A stretch of 64,000 nt of DNA from Lachnospiraceae bacterium (GCA_009774245.1 VSNM01000004.1:90376-154375), one strand, 5' to 3'; shown: positions 26,536-35,366, numbered from the stretch's first letter. Program-made: numbers and translations. The notes: generated from the sequence alone by a model not told the origin.

Positions 26536-27918
26536 TTACACGTCCTCCACATAAGCTTCCTTCCTGCCCAGCCTGCGGAAAATCAGGAAAAGCTCTATCA
26601 CCGCCGCAACCGCCAGCACGAACTCCGCCGCAAACTGCGCGTAGGCAAGCCCATACAGTGGAAACAGATAATTCAAAAGATACAGTGCCGGTATCTCCAG
26701 CACGATCTTTCTCATGATAGCAAACACAAGCGCGTTTTTGCCGTACCCAAGCGCCTGAAAAACACCCACTGCCAAAAAATCCATGCACAGAAATGGCAGT
26801 CCCAGGCAAAAGCCTCTCAAAAACCGGATTCCATACGCAATGATGGATGGATTATCCATGAAAAACCGCACTACACCCTCTGCGCCAACATAGAAGAACA
26901 GTGCCGCCGCCGTGATAAATCCAATGCTGACTGTGCCTGTAAAGACTACTGCAGACCGCATTCTCTTCTGATTTCCACTGGCATAATTGTAACTCACAAG
27001 CGGCATGATTCCCTGCGACATCCCCATGCAGACATACATCGGAACCATGTATATCTTCTGTGTGATTCCCATCGCCGCCACCGCGTCCGCACCAAATGCG
27101 GATGTAAAATTGTTCAGGATCGTCATTCCGGTCACATTCAGGAGATTCTGTATCGCCGCCGGGATGCCGACGCCGCACACGCCGAGCACGATCGCGCCCC
27201 GCAGGCAGAACTTGCCCGGACTGATACAGACGTAGGTGCTTTTCCTCCTGACATACAATAATACAAAGAAATAGATACACGCTACACAGTTTGAGATAAA
27301 AGTGGCAAGTCCCGCGCCCGCAGCCCCCATATTCAGTCCCCAGGGCAGTATGAATACCGGGTCCAGCACGATATTCAGCAGGCATCCACTCATGGTTCCG
27401 ATGCTGGCATGAAACGCAGAGCCCTCGGCACGCACCATATTCGCCATGACCACGTTCAGGATCGCCGGCACCGCGCCGCAGGTGACCGTCCATCTCATAT
27501 AGTCTGCCGTCGCCTGCGTCGTGACCTCATCCGCCCCCAGAAGCGCGAGCAGAGGCGCCTTGCCGACAGTGCAGAACAGTGAAAACAGCGCGCCGCACAC
27601 CACCGCACAGTAAAATCCAAAGGCAGAAGTCCTGTGAACCGTGTCGTAATCTCTGCGCCCCAGCGCCCTGCTCATCATACTTGAGCATCCCACGCCAAAC
27701 AGGTTGTTGACCGCGTTAAATGCCAGCAGCACAGGCCCCGCCAGCGTCACTGCCGCATTCTGTACAGGATCGTTTAAGATCCCGACAAAATACGTATCCG
27801 CCAGATTATAGAGCACCATCACAAGCGAACTGATAATCGTCGGAACACACAATAGTGCTACCGCTCTTGGTATCGGCACATTCTCAAAGACCGCTGTCCG
27901 GTTATCTGTTTTGCCCAT
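26536..27918 (-). CDS. MATE family efflux transporter
   Basis: A complete 460-residue transporter with twelve predicted membrane helices and MATE landmarks such as LYNLADTYFVGILND near residue 40 and the repeat-like LLNVTGMTILNNF in the second half. It exports organic cations or metabolites using an ion gradient. GGAGATGATGGATGT precedes the ATG. The upstream CPBP gene ends 18 bases away and CvfB follows, so the three genes likely form one transcript. Substrate is unknown. Confidence 0.93.
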   Translation of the reverse strand: MGKTDNRTAVFENVPIPRAVALLCVPTIISSLVMVLYNLADTYFVGILNDPVQNAAVTLAGPVLLAFNAVNNLFGVGCSSMMSRALGRRDYDTVHRTSAFGFYCAVVCGALFSLFCTVGKAPLLALLGADEVTTQATADYMRWTVTCGAVPAILNVVMANMVRAEGSAFHASIGTMSGCLLNIVLDPVFILPWGLNMGAAGAGLATFISNCVACIYFFVLLYVRRKSTYVCISPGKFCLRGAIVLGVCGVGIPAAIQNLLNVTGMTILNNFTSAFGADAVAAMGITQKIYMVPMYVCMGMSQGIMPLVSYNYASGNQKRMRSAVVFTGTVSIGFITAAALFFYVGAEGVVRFFMDNPSIIAYGIRFLRGFCLGLPFLCMDFLAVGVFQALGYGKNALVFAIMRKIVLEIPALYLLNYLFPLYGLAYAQFAAEFVLAVAAVIELFLIFRRLGRKEAYVEDV

Positions 27919-27936
27919 ACATCCATCATCTCCTAA

Positions 27937-28821
27937 TTATATATTATATCCCGTTCCGGAGGCCTGCGCATCCCGCTCTGTCCTGCCAATAAACCATACT
28001 GCCGCCGCACTTACGATCACCACGCCAACTGCAAAAATACCTGTCTGACAGAACTCCGGAAACATTTCCACCGCAAAGGAAAGGGAATTGTAAAATAAGT
28101 GCATAAATATGCACGGAACCACTGAGCGGGACTTGACCGCCACATAGCCGAGCGCCGCGCCCACCGGAAGCACATAGAACCCCTGCACCCAGTTCGCGTG
28201 AAAGATTCCAAATATGACTGCCTGTACGATAATTACGACGGGCGTCGAAAAAAAACGCTGCAGATTCTTGAGAATCAGGCCTCTCATGATACACTCCTCG
28301 TTGATGGGCGCCAGTATCACCGCCGCCAGCAGAGCCAGCACCTCGCTTCCGCCGAGCGCCGCATCCATCATCTCGCTGTACTCCTCCATCACCGCCGGGC
28401 TGGCAACCGCAATCACAGCGGCAATCAGCAGCGCCAGATAATACAGTCCGAAGGACGCTATGACAATCATCGCAAACGTCCTGAGCCTGAGCACCTTTTC
28501 CCTGAAATACTTCCTGTCCTCCGCTGTCTTTTTCCTGCCCCATATCAGCCAGTAAGCCGGCACTGACACAACCGCTGACACCATCGTCGCCACAACGGTA
28601 AGCGTCGTCATATAACGGCTGTCCATCATAACATTCAGCGCGGCGTATTGGGCGCTCTCCACATCCGCACCTGTCTGCAGCATGTACGCCGCCATTACCG
28701 CTGATGCCCCCACAAAACTCACCATAATCTGCAGAAGCAGGAACAGCCCCATAATCTCAAAGCTGACAAGAATCCCCTCCACAAACTTCCTGCCTGCTCC
28801 TGCGTCTCTATTGTTCTCCAT
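27937..28821 (-). CDS. CPBP family intramembrane glutamic endopeptidase
   Basis: A 294-residue membrane protein with about eight helices and the three CPBP motifs: EECIMRG (EExxxR), FGIFHANW (FxxxH) and HLFYNS (HxxxN). These Rce1-like proteases cleave within membranes and in bacteria often process or protect against peptides. GGAGG lies six bases before the ATG at 28821; the upstream in-frame ATG lacks a site. It is the first gene of the CPBP-MATE-CvfB run. Confidence 0.9.
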   Translation of the reverse strand: MENNRDAGAGRKFVEGILVSFEIMGLFLLLQIMVSFVGASAVMAAYMLQTGADVESAQYAALNVMMDSRYMTTLTVVATMVSAVVSVPAYWLIWGRKKTAEDRKYFREKVLRLRTFAMIVIASFGLYYLALLIAAVIAVASPAVMEEYSEMMDAALGGSEVLALLAAVILAPINEECIMRGLILKNLQRFFSTPVVIIVQAVIFGIFHANWVQGFYVLPVGAALGYVAVKSRSVVPCIFMHLFYNSLSFAVEMFPEFCQTGIFAVGVVIVSAAAVWFIGRTERDAQASGTGYNI

Positions 28822-28955
28822 CTCAAACCTCCATTCTTCCTTGCGCGGATCAATCCACTTTCTATACCGTAACACGCCAGTCCGCTTCTGTCAAATCCTG
28901 TTATGATTTTTTTCTATTGGCAGCGTTCTTTGCCAGATCTCCCTCCACATCAAAA

Positions 28956-29003
28956 CGGGCAGGGGAACATTCCACCCCTGCCCGTCACAGCAGCCTTAGC
29001 TGC
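28956..29003. other. Two adjacent hairpins between divergent genes
   Basis: A perfect 10-bp stem (CGGGCAGGGG with CCCCTGCCCG, loop nine) is followed by GCAGC-CTTA-GCTGC. Hairpins with the same CAGCCTTAGCTG core occur at 48.36 kb, and a similar CAGGGG/CCCCTG stem at 44.7 kb. They may be attenuators, terminators or a small repeat family; the strand is undecided. Confidence 0.5.
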
Positions 29004-29069
29004 ATGTTTCCTTATTTAAAATACAGTAATTCTACCCTACTATGTCTGAAATGTAAACTGCGAACAAGA

Positions 29070-29096
29070 ACGTTTTTCTATTTCTATCATATTTTA
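29070..29096 (+). promoter_or_regulatory. Candidate sigma-K promoter of the dipicolinate operon
   Basis: AC, a 16-base spacer, then CATATTTTA, which fits the mother-cell sigma-K pattern (AC at -35, CATAnnnTA at -10). It lies 34 bases before dpaA. In Bacillus the spoVF (dpaA/dpaB) operon is sigma-K controlled; here the assignment is inference from the motif and gene type. Confidence 0.55.
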
Positions 29097-29129
29097 AAGA
29101 TAAGTCGATCAAATACAAGGAGGTGCGAT

Positions 29130-30017
29130 ATGCCTCCAAGAAATATGGCAAAATATGATATCGCAATCTTAGGCGGCGACAGACGGACAGCGTGCATGGC
29201 TCCCGTCTTTGCCGAGAAAGGCTACCGGGTGCTGTGTTTCCGCACAGTTGACATCCCCTGCAGCCCGTCCATAAAATCCAAGCTGGCCTTCACGGACTCA
29301 CTGCGCGAAGCCCTCGACTCCGCGCCCGTGATCGTGGGCGGCATCCCGTTTGCAAAATCCGACGCACTCTACTGTGAGACGGAGGCTTCCGACAGCGCAG
29401 TCAGCCTCTCAGAGCTGCAGCGCAGCATCCGCAAACACCAGAAAATATTCGCGGGCGTCATTCCCGAGGACTTCCGCCGAACCTGCGAGGAGCGGGAAAT
29501 CAGCTGTCATGACTTCATGCTCGACGAACCCATGACACTGTACAATGCCGTCTCCACCGCGGAGGGCGCGATCTTAGAAGCACTGCTGCACAAGGACACA
29601 AACCTCCATATGAGTAACACCCTCGTACTGGGCTATGGCCGGTGTGGCAAAATTATTGCGGACCGCCTGAAAGGGCTCCACGCCTGCGTCACCGTATGCT
29701 CCAATGATGCCAACGAGCTCGCCCTCGCGTGCGCCCTCGGGTTTGAGACTCTGCCCCTGTCAAAGCTGTGGAACAACATCTGCTGCTATGAGTACATATT
29801 TAATACAATCCCCGCGCGCATCCTGAACCGCAGATGCCTCGAGAAAGTATCGCCGAATGCCCTCATCATAGACATCGCCTCCAACAGGGCAGGCGCGGAC
29901 TATGAGACCGCCCGGAAATTAAAGGTAAACATCCGCTTCTGTCCGGGACTTCCCGGAAAATACGCCGGAGAAAGCTGCGCAAAGTATCTGACAGACTACG
30001 TTATCAACAGACTATAG
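29130..30017 (+). CDS. dpaA: Dipicolinate synthase subunit A
   Basis: A 295-residue Rossmann-fold dehydrogenase-like subunit (AILGGDRRTACMAPVFAEKGY; later VLGYGRCGKIIADRL for NAD(P)) that with subunit B converts dihydroxytetrahydrodipicolinate to dipicolinic acid in the mother cell. The product is stored with calcium in the spore core and gives heat resistance. AAGGAGGT is five bases before the ATG at 29130; a second ATG at 29145 is too far from it. dpaB follows after 13 bases. Its presence marks the organism as endospore-forming. Confidence 0.93.
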   Translation: MPPRNMAKYDIAILGGDRRTACMAPVFAEKGYRVLCFRTVDIPCSPSIKSKLAFTDSLREALDSAPVIVGGIPFAKSDALYCETEASDSAVSLSELQRSIRKHQKIFAGVIPEDFRRTCEEREISCHDFMLDEPMTLYNAVSTAEGAILEALLHKDTNLHMSNTLVLGYGRCGKIIADRLKGLHACVTVCSNDANELALACALGFETLPLSKLWNNICCYEYIFNTIPARILNRRCLEKVSPNALIIDIASNRAGADYETARKLKVNIRFCPGLPGKYAGESCAKYLTDYVINRL

Positions 30018-30030
30018 GAGGTATACTACA

Positions 30031-30621
30031 ATGGACATCAAAGGGAAAAAAATTGGCATCGCACTGACCGGCTCTTTCTGCACCTTCGAAAAGACATTCG
30101 CCGCACTTGAGAAGCTCTCCGACGCCGGCGCTGACATTTATCCGATTCTGTCAGACGCGTCCCAGACGATTGAGAGCCGTTTTGGAAAACCTGACACCTA
30201 TGTCACAAAAATAAAAGAAATCACAGGGAAGGAGCCGATCATTTCAATCCCGGGAGCAGAGCCGATCGGCCCGAAGGCATACCTCGACGCGCTCGCGATC
30301 CTCCCCTGCACCGGAAACACCGCGGCAAAGCTCGCAAACGGCATCACCGACACCCCGGTCCTCATGGCGGCCAAAGCACATATGCGCAACAACAAGCCGC
30401 TCGTCATCTCCATCTCGACCAACGACGGACTTGGCATGAACCTGAAAAACATCGGTCTGTTGTGCAATGCAAAGAATATCTACTTCGTCCCGTTCGGACA
30501 GGATAACTATGAGACAAAACCAAACTCTCTGGTCGCGCATGTCGAACTGCTCATACCGACGCTGGAAATGGCACTGGAACACAGACAGTATCAGCCGATC
30601 CTCAAAGATTATATATTATAG
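30031..30621 (+). CDS. dpaB: Dipicolinate synthase subunit B
   Basis: A 196-residue flavoprotein-fold protein (IGIALTGSFCTFEKT; LPCTGNTAAKLANGITDTPVL; STNDGLGMNLKNIG) of the DpaB/SpoVFB family, the partner of DpaA in dipicolinic acid synthesis. AGGAGGT precedes the ATG. It is followed after 18 bases by an asparagine synthase-like gene, an unusual third operon member. Confidence 0.94.
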   Translation: MDIKGKKIGIALTGSFCTFEKTFAALEKLSDAGADIYPILSDASQTIESRFGKPDTYVTKIKEITGKEPIISIPGAEPIGPKAYLDALAILPCTGNTAAKLANGITDTPVLMAAKAHMRNNKPLVISISTNDGLGMNLKNIGLLCNAKNIYFVPFGQDNYETKPNSLVAHVELLIPTLEMALEHRQYQPILKDYIL

Positions 30622-30639
30622 TAGAAAAGGAAATCAAAA

Positions 30640-32505
30640 ATGTGTGGAATCGCAGGCTTTAGCAGCTTTCATGTAAACTATAAAGAAGAATCCGCAAGAT
30701 GGTTCTCCATCCTGCAGAAGATGAACACCTGCCAGCATCACCGCGGTCCCGATGAAAACGGAGTCTATCTGTCAAGAAACTGCGGGCTTTCCCACACCCG
30801 TCTGTCCATTCTGGACCTCGAATACGGAAAGCAGCCCATGGCAAGACAGCTGGGAAACCACCGCGCTGTCATCTGCTACAACGGCGAGATCTACAACATG
30901 CCCAGCCTCCGCCGCGAACTGGAGCAGGAGGGCATCCCATTTGAAACCACCTGCGATACAGAAGTGATTCTCATGGGCTATCTCCTCCATGGCACTTCCT
31001 ACATCACGCGGCTGAACGGTATTTTTTCCTTTGCGATCTACGACGAAACACTACAGAAACTATTTCTATTTCGCGACAGACTCGGGGTAAAGCCTTTGTT
31101 CTATACCCTCTTTCGCAACACCCTCATCTTTTCCTCCGAGCTCAAGGGAATCCTGTGCTTTCCTGATTTTAAAGCGCAGGCTGACCGCGACGGGCTCTGC
31201 GAGATTTTCGGTCTTGGCCCTGCAAAGACCTATGGAAAGGGTGTTTTTAAAAACATAGATGAGCTGCTGCCGGGACATTATCTCGAATATTACGGCTCCG
31301 ATTTTTCCGGGCATGTTTCCACAAAGTGCTACTGGAAACTGGAGAGCCATCCACACGAACAGGACTGGCGGCAGACAGTCGAGAAAACCCGATATCTGGT
31401 CACAGACGCCATCAGGATGCAGATGCTCTCTGATGTCCCCGTCTGTACCTTCCTGTCGGGCGGTGTGGACAGCAGTCTTGTCACAGCGGTATGCAGCAGC
31501 GAGCTTCAAAAGCAGGGTAAGAGGCTCGATACATACTCTTTCGACTTCAAGGACAACGACAAAAATTTCAGGGCAAATGCCTTCCAGCCCTCACAGGACA
31601 GACCGTGGGCAGACCTGATGATCGCCCACTGCCACACAAACCACCAGTACCTCGAATGCGCCAACTCTGACCTGTACCAGTATTTATTCGAGGCCGTCGA
31701 CGCCAGGGACCTGCCATGCATGGCCGATGTCGAGGCCTCCATGCTCTATTTCTGCAAGCGCGTCGCCGCAAACCACAAGGTAACGCTCACTGGGGAGTGC
31801 GCCGACGAAATCTTTGGCGGCTATCCGTGGTTCCACAAGAAAGAATGCTTTGACGCGGACTGCTTCCCGTGGTCCATGGACTTCTCACCCCGCACCATGC
31901 TCTTAAAGGACAGCGTGCTGGCCGTCCTCCCTTTGGAAGAATACGCCCACGCCGCATATGCGAAAACCATATCAGAAGTTCCGGTTCTTGAGGGCGAAAA
32001 CACCGAAGAAAAACGCAGGCGGGAAATTTCCTACCTGAATCTCAAGTGGTTTATGCAGACGCTTCTCGACCGCATGGACCGCACAAGCATGCACGCCGGG
32101 CTCGAGGCGCGCGTCCCGTTCGCCGACCACCGCATCGTGGAATACCTGTGGAACGTCCCCTGGCACATGAAATGCAAGGACGGCGTGGTCAAAGGGCTGC
32201 TGCGCGCCGCCGCGGACGGACTGCTCCCCGGCGAGGTTCTGTACCGCCGCAAGAGCCCCTATCCCAAGACATACGATCCCGCCTACGAAAACCTGCTGCG
32301 CACCGCGATCGTCGAGACACTGTCCGACACGCGTGCGCCGCTGCGGGAGCTGATCGACCTGAATAAAGTACTCGACTACATCAGCCAGCCCTCCGACTAC
32401 GGCAGACCGTTCTACGGCCAGCTCATGGCGGGACCGCAGCTGCTTGCATACCTGCTGCAGGTGAATTACTGGCTGGAAAAATATCAGGTGGAAGTGCTGC
32501 TGTAA
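30640..32505 (+). CDS. asnB: Asparagine synthase (glutamine-hydrolysing)
   Basis: A 621-residue enzyme. The N-terminal glutaminase domain starts MCGIAGFSS with catalytic Cys2 and has HRGPDENG and YNGEIYN. The synthetase domain has the PP-loop SGGVDSSLVTA at about 272-282. It makes asparagine from aspartate, or amidates a related carboxylate. It is 18 bases after dpaB and has AAAAGGAAA before the ATG, so it is probably made in the mother cell with the dipicolinate genes. That raises the possibility of amidating a coat or cortex compound instead of free aspartate. No lasso-peptide precursor or protease is nearby. Confidence 0.9.
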   Translation: MCGIAGFSSFHVNYKEESARWFSILQKMNTCQHHRGPDENGVYLSRNCGLSHTRLSILDLEYGKQPMARQLGNHRAVICYNGEIYNMPSLRRELEQEGIPFETTCDTEVILMGYLLHGTSYITRLNGIFSFAIYDETLQKLFLFRDRLGVKPLFYTLFRNTLIFSSELKGILCFPDFKAQADRDGLCEIFGLGPAKTYGKGVFKNIDELLPGHYLEYYGSDFSGHVSTKCYWKLESHPHEQDWRQTVEKTRYLVTDAIRMQMLSDVPVCTFLSGGVDSSLVTAVCSSELQKQGKRLDTYSFDFKDNDKNFRANAFQPSQDRPWADLMIAHCHTNHQYLECANSDLYQYLFEAVDARDLPCMADVEASMLYFCKRVAANHKVTLTGECADEIFGGYPWFHKKECFDADCFPWSMDFSPRTMLLKDSVLAVLPLEEYAHAAYAKTISEVPVLEGENTEEKRRREISYLNLKWFMQTLLDRMDRTSMHAGLEARVPFADHRIVEYLWNVPWHMKCKDGVVKGLLRAAADGLLPGEVLYRRKSPYPKTYDPAYENLLRTAIVETLSDTRAPLRELIDLNKVLDYISQPSDYGRPFYGQLMAGPQLLAYLLQVNYWLEKYQVEVLL

Positions 32506-32635
32506 CAGATGCATAATATTATCAAAAATGACAATACTATCCTTCTGACAAAATATATCATAACTGTGAAAAAACAAAACGAAAAAACAACTGCAAAAAA
32601 CATTGAAAACACAGCTTTTGTATGCTATGATAATG

Positions 32636-32674
32636 AGGAACTGTAGCGAAATCACTTATTTTCCTTCAGTTCCT
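32636..32674. repeat. Mini copy of the palindromic element
   Basis: A 39-bp internal-deletion derivative: AGGAACTGTAG joined to CACTTATTTTCC and TCAGTTCCT. Both ends match the copy at 60.96-61.11 kb (AGGAACTGTAG and CACTTATTTTCCTACAATTCCT). It lies 131 bases after asnB. Confidence 0.7.
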
Positions 32675-32702
32675 AACATTATAAGATTATACGGGGAAGC
32701 AG

Positions 32703-33122
32703 ATGAATACAAAAGATAATTTTACGATTTCTGCGTTTAAAATGTTATTATCAATTGTAGCACTGGTAATCATACTGCCAATGGTAACGAACGTAACAGA
32801 TCATTCTTTCTATGTTACTGTGAGTGTATATGTTTTAGGAAAATATATAGAGCTTGTTTCTAAAATTACAGAAAGACAGCTGAAAATTTTTTATATAATC
32901 TACATCATTGGCACTATCGTCGGTATACTGGCTGTTGCTATGTGTTTCTATGCATTTGCAGATACAAATGTATCAAACGGGGTTTCAAATACACTAACAT
33001 TCAACTGGATTCTGATGGGAATGACAGTTGCCTTTTGCTTCATTGATATAGCGGATTTTGTTTATTGTATTTGCAAATTAAGCTACACCAAGAAAAAGCT
33101 GCAGCATTTTAAATCATTTTAA
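32703..33122 (+). CDS. Four-helix membrane protein, unknown (gene 1 of a three-gene cassette)
   Basis: A 139-residue protein with four predicted membrane helices (about 12-30, 38-55, 62-85, 99-122) and a basic tail (KLSYTKKKLQHFKSF). GGGGAAGCAG precedes the ATG. AT-rich, unlike the asnB operon before it. It is followed after 23 bases by a single-helix protein and then by a soluble protein, all on the plus strand and ended by a shared terminator. I do not recognise the family; a small defence or stress cassette is one reading. Confidence 0.6.
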   Translation: MNTKDNFTISAFKMLLSIVALVIILPMVTNVTDHSFYVTVSVYVLGKYIELVSKITERQLKIFYIIYIIGTIVGILAVAMCFYAFADTNVSNGVSNTLTFNWILMGMTVAFCFIDIADFVYCICKLSYTKKKLQHFKSF

Positions 33123-33145
33123 CAGGAAAGTCAAAGGTACAAAAA

Positions 33146-33340
33146 ATGACAACAGGATTAATATATGTAATTATTTTTGGAATTTTATTAGTTGCCTCCA
33201 TCATTCTGGCAATTATACTATCTAAAATATTAAACAATGACAAAGGGATCGAATTAACCGGCAAAAGACTGGAAAATTCCGATTCATCGATTCGTGACGC
33301 CATGTCTTATCTAAAAATCACGAACGAGTGGAACAGGTGA
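33146..33340 (+). CDS. Single-helix membrane protein, unknown (gene 2 of the cassette)
   Basis: A 64-residue protein: one N-terminal membrane helix (LIYVIIFGILLVASIILAI) and a charged cytoplasmic tail predicted to be helical (LTGKRLENSDSSIRDAM). AGGAAAG lies upstream. It ends five bases before the ATG of the next gene, so the two are coupled. It could anchor that soluble product to the membrane. Confidence 0.55.
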   Translation: MTTGLIYVIIFGILLVASIILAIILSKILNNDKGIELTGKRLENSDSSIRDAMSYLKITNEWNR

Positions 33341-33344
33341 TGTG

Positions 33345-33977
33345 ATGCTCAAAGACGACGATATTTTTATAGACAAAAATAGCTATCAGCACATATGGGA
33401 CGTAGTTATCAATCCAACCATTCAGGATTACAGGAACCGTTATTCAGAAATCATTGTATCCCATAATGCGAAAGAGGTTATTTGGCAGGAGTATGTATCT
33501 TTCAACAGACATGCGAAACTAACCTATATGCAGAGTTCAGATGGGAAGTTAGACCGCCATAAAGTCTGTGCCTGCTATATGTTCGCGATCCTGAAAGCCA
33601 ATACATTAAGCTGCCTTTTGGCGGATTCTGATACTGAACGGAGCTATTTGGCCCTAAATGAAAATCTCGCAATAACAGTCGGATTGTCTGTATTGCGTGC
33701 TTTTGTTTTATCAAGTATCCATTGCAATAATGAACTGTCAGATGTAGAAAAAGCCACTTTCGCCAAGAGAATCGACAATGGCGTGCTTTTCCCAGACTGT
33801 AATCATGGCGACTATCGAAATAACTTTGTTGCAGAACTGTATTACACCAAAAAAGAGAACCACTATAACATTCTTTCCCTTGCAAATACACTATTTTTGT
33901 TGGAAATCCATACATTACAGACAGAAGCAATCCATAAGCAAGCGAAGAAAAAACATCCAGCAGACAAGAAGAAGTGA
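33345..33977 (+). CDS. Soluble protein of unknown function (gene 3 of the cassette)
   Basis: A 210-residue, mostly helical soluble protein (MLKDDDIFIDKNSYQHIW; KLDRHKVCACYMFAILKA; C-terminal KQAKKKHPADKKK). No signal peptide or known catalytic motif is seen. The RHK and CxC positions in the middle are the most distinctive features. The ATG at 33345 follows AGGTGATGTG. The stop codon is inside the stem of the bidirectional terminator, so the cassette ends here. Confidence 0.55.
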   Translation: MLKDDDIFIDKNSYQHIWDVVINPTIQDYRNRYSEIIVSHNAKEVIWQEYVSFNRHAKLTYMQSSDGKLDRHKVCACYMFAILKANTLSCLLADSDTERSYLALNENLAITVGLSVLRAFVLSSIHCNNELSDVEKATFAKRIDNGVLFPDCNHGDYRNNFVAELYYTKKENHYNILSLANTLFLLEIHTLQTEAIHKQAKKKHPADKKK

Positions 33978-34010
33978 GTGTTTTTTTACAAAAGCACTCA
34001 CTTCTTTTCA
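33969..34010. terminator. Bidirectional terminator between convergent genes
   Basis: A 12-bp perfect stem (AAGAAGTGAGTG with CACTCACTTCTT) with T runs on both strands. It contains the stop codon of the plus-strand cassette and ends 17 bases before the stop codon of the convergent Panacea-domain gene. Confidence 0.85.
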
Positions 34011-34026
34011 ATTCCATATTATTGCT

Positions 34027-35037
34027 CTAATCCAAAACAGTATTCAGATACGTTTTTACGTTTGACATATTCTCCATACTGATGTTATATATTTGACAAA
34101 TGCGGCTATAGTACGCGAAAATTCTATCCGCCGCCGTGGCCGTGTGACGCATCCCCGCTGCTACTTCTATATAAGATTCTTCCCGATGGCAGATCTCTTC
34201 CAGCGCTTTGGTGCAATAGATATCAAAATAATATCTTTTTACTGCGTTTAATATCGTCTGCTCCCGCTCCTCAAACACTGACGGTTCTTCCACTCCCGGT
34301 AGCGGTGCTGTCCCAAACTGTGCGAAAACATCATAGACAACCGGATAGACCAAGCCCTGTACCCCTACCTGACATTCATCAGCAAACAGGGCCTCCCCCA
34401 GCAGCGTCTTGCTCCAACCCTGTGCGAAATACAATAATTTCTGCAGTGCTATATGAGTGAGGGGCGCATCTTCCGAAGACTGCGACAAAAACCAGTTTAC
34501 CACACTGAATATTTTTCCATGTTGTTCTCCTACCTTGTTGATTTCACCTTGACAAGCTGCCTGCGCCTTTTTAAAGAGTTTTTCATCTTCTTTCCCCGAC
34601 CGCCCGTCATGGAAATTCTGCAATAACAGCTGGAATATATAAGGGTTTTTCAATTCTTTGAGTCTGCTGCTATTTGCGGCATTTGGCGTGTAATTCCCAC
34701 TGATATATCTTGTGAGCGTTATTTCGCCCCATCCCATCAGCCTGCTTAGATACTTCCGGCTCACATTGTATCGCTCCAAAATTTCCAGGATTTCGTCGCG
34801 CGTAATAATTCCACACTGCTGCCGTATCTTTTCATTCGCCTTCTGCGCAATCTCCTGCTCGAGTTCTTCATCATAGATTGGAGCGCCACACACCTTGCAA
34901 AACGGAACTGTGACAGTCAGCTCAAAATGATATCCATCCCCTTTATACTCCCTTATTGTATCCCTCAATTCATATGTACCTTTTGCGCCGCATACAAGGC
35001 ACAGCATTTCCTTTTTGTCTTTTGGGTAATTTGCCAT
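34027..35037 (-). CDS. YgiT-type zinc finger/HTH/Panacea (SocA-like) antitoxin-family regulator
   Basis: A 336-residue protein with three parts: an N-terminal MqsA/YgiT-like zinc finger (CLVCGAKG, then CKVCGAPI), an Xre-like helix-turn-helix (RKYLSRLMGWGEITLTRYISG), and a C-terminal Panacea domain (ALQKLLYFAQGWSKTLLGEALFADECQ) as in SocA. Panacea proteins are general antitoxins or proteolytic adaptors. No toxin gene is adjacent on the same strand; the convergent 33.3-kb protein is a candidate only by proximity. The ATG at 35037 follows AAGGAGG. Two operator-like palindromes flank its promoter, indicating self-repression. Confidence 0.82.
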   Translation of the reverse strand: MANYPKDKKEMLCLVCGAKGTYELRDTIREYKGDGYHFELTVTVPFCKVCGAPIYDEELEQEIAQKANEKIRQQCGIITRDEILEILERYNVSRKYLSRLMGWGEITLTRYISGNYTPNAANSSRLKELKNPYIFQLLLQNFHDGRSGKEDEKLFKKAQAACQGEINKVGEQHGKIFSVVNWFLSQSSEDAPLTHIALQKLLYFAQGWSKTLLGEALFADECQVGVQGLVYPVVYDVFAQFGTAPLPGVEEPSVFEEREQTILNAVKRYYFDIYCTKALEEICHREESYIEVAAGMRHTATAADRIFAYYSRICQIYNISMENMSNVKTYLNTVLD

Positions 35038-35082
35038 ATCTCGCCTCCTTGCTTGTATATACCTTACCATCGGCGCCAATTG

Positions 35083-35149
35083 GTATCATTGATACTTTCA
35101 TTGTAGCATGATTTTAAGTATTGTCAACCGCTTTTGGTATCATTGATAT
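35083..35149 (-). promoter_or_regulatory. Promoter with two operator palindromes
   Basis: On the minus strand TTGACA, a 16-base spacer and TACAAT form a strong sigma-A promoter. Two 13-base near-perfect palindromes, GTATCATTGATAC (35083-35095) and GTATCATTGATAT (35137-35149), lie immediately downstream of -10 and upstream of -35. Their spacing of 54 bases (about five helical turns) suits cooperative binding by the helix-turn-helix protein encoded downstream. Confidence 0.8.
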
Positions 35150-35228
35150 TCTATTTAATATTTTAATCAGCATTTTATTCCTCGTTTTAAATCCAATCTA
35201 TGCCGAATAGATTCCATCTGGCATAACT

Positions 35229-35280
35229 AAAAAGACCATTTTCTCTCTAGCTGAGCCAGTTCATGAATGGTCTTTTACAG
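35229..35280. terminator. Hairpin terminator
   Basis: AAAAGACCATT pairs with AATGGTCTTTT across a 25-base loop, with T/A runs on both sides. It separates the Panacea regulator from the GTPase operon. Confidence 0.5.
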
Positions 35281-35366
35281 ATTTTCAGCTTTTTTATATA
35301 CTTCCCTGTAGTCAGTTTGTCTTTTTCCAACAACATTCCAGATATTCAATGAGATCAGCGTTAACG

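Noticed and set aside
30640..32505. Asparagine synthase as part of a lasso-peptide cluster
   Set aside because: No precursor peptide, transglutaminase-like protease or exporter adjacent; the operon is with dpaA/dpaB.
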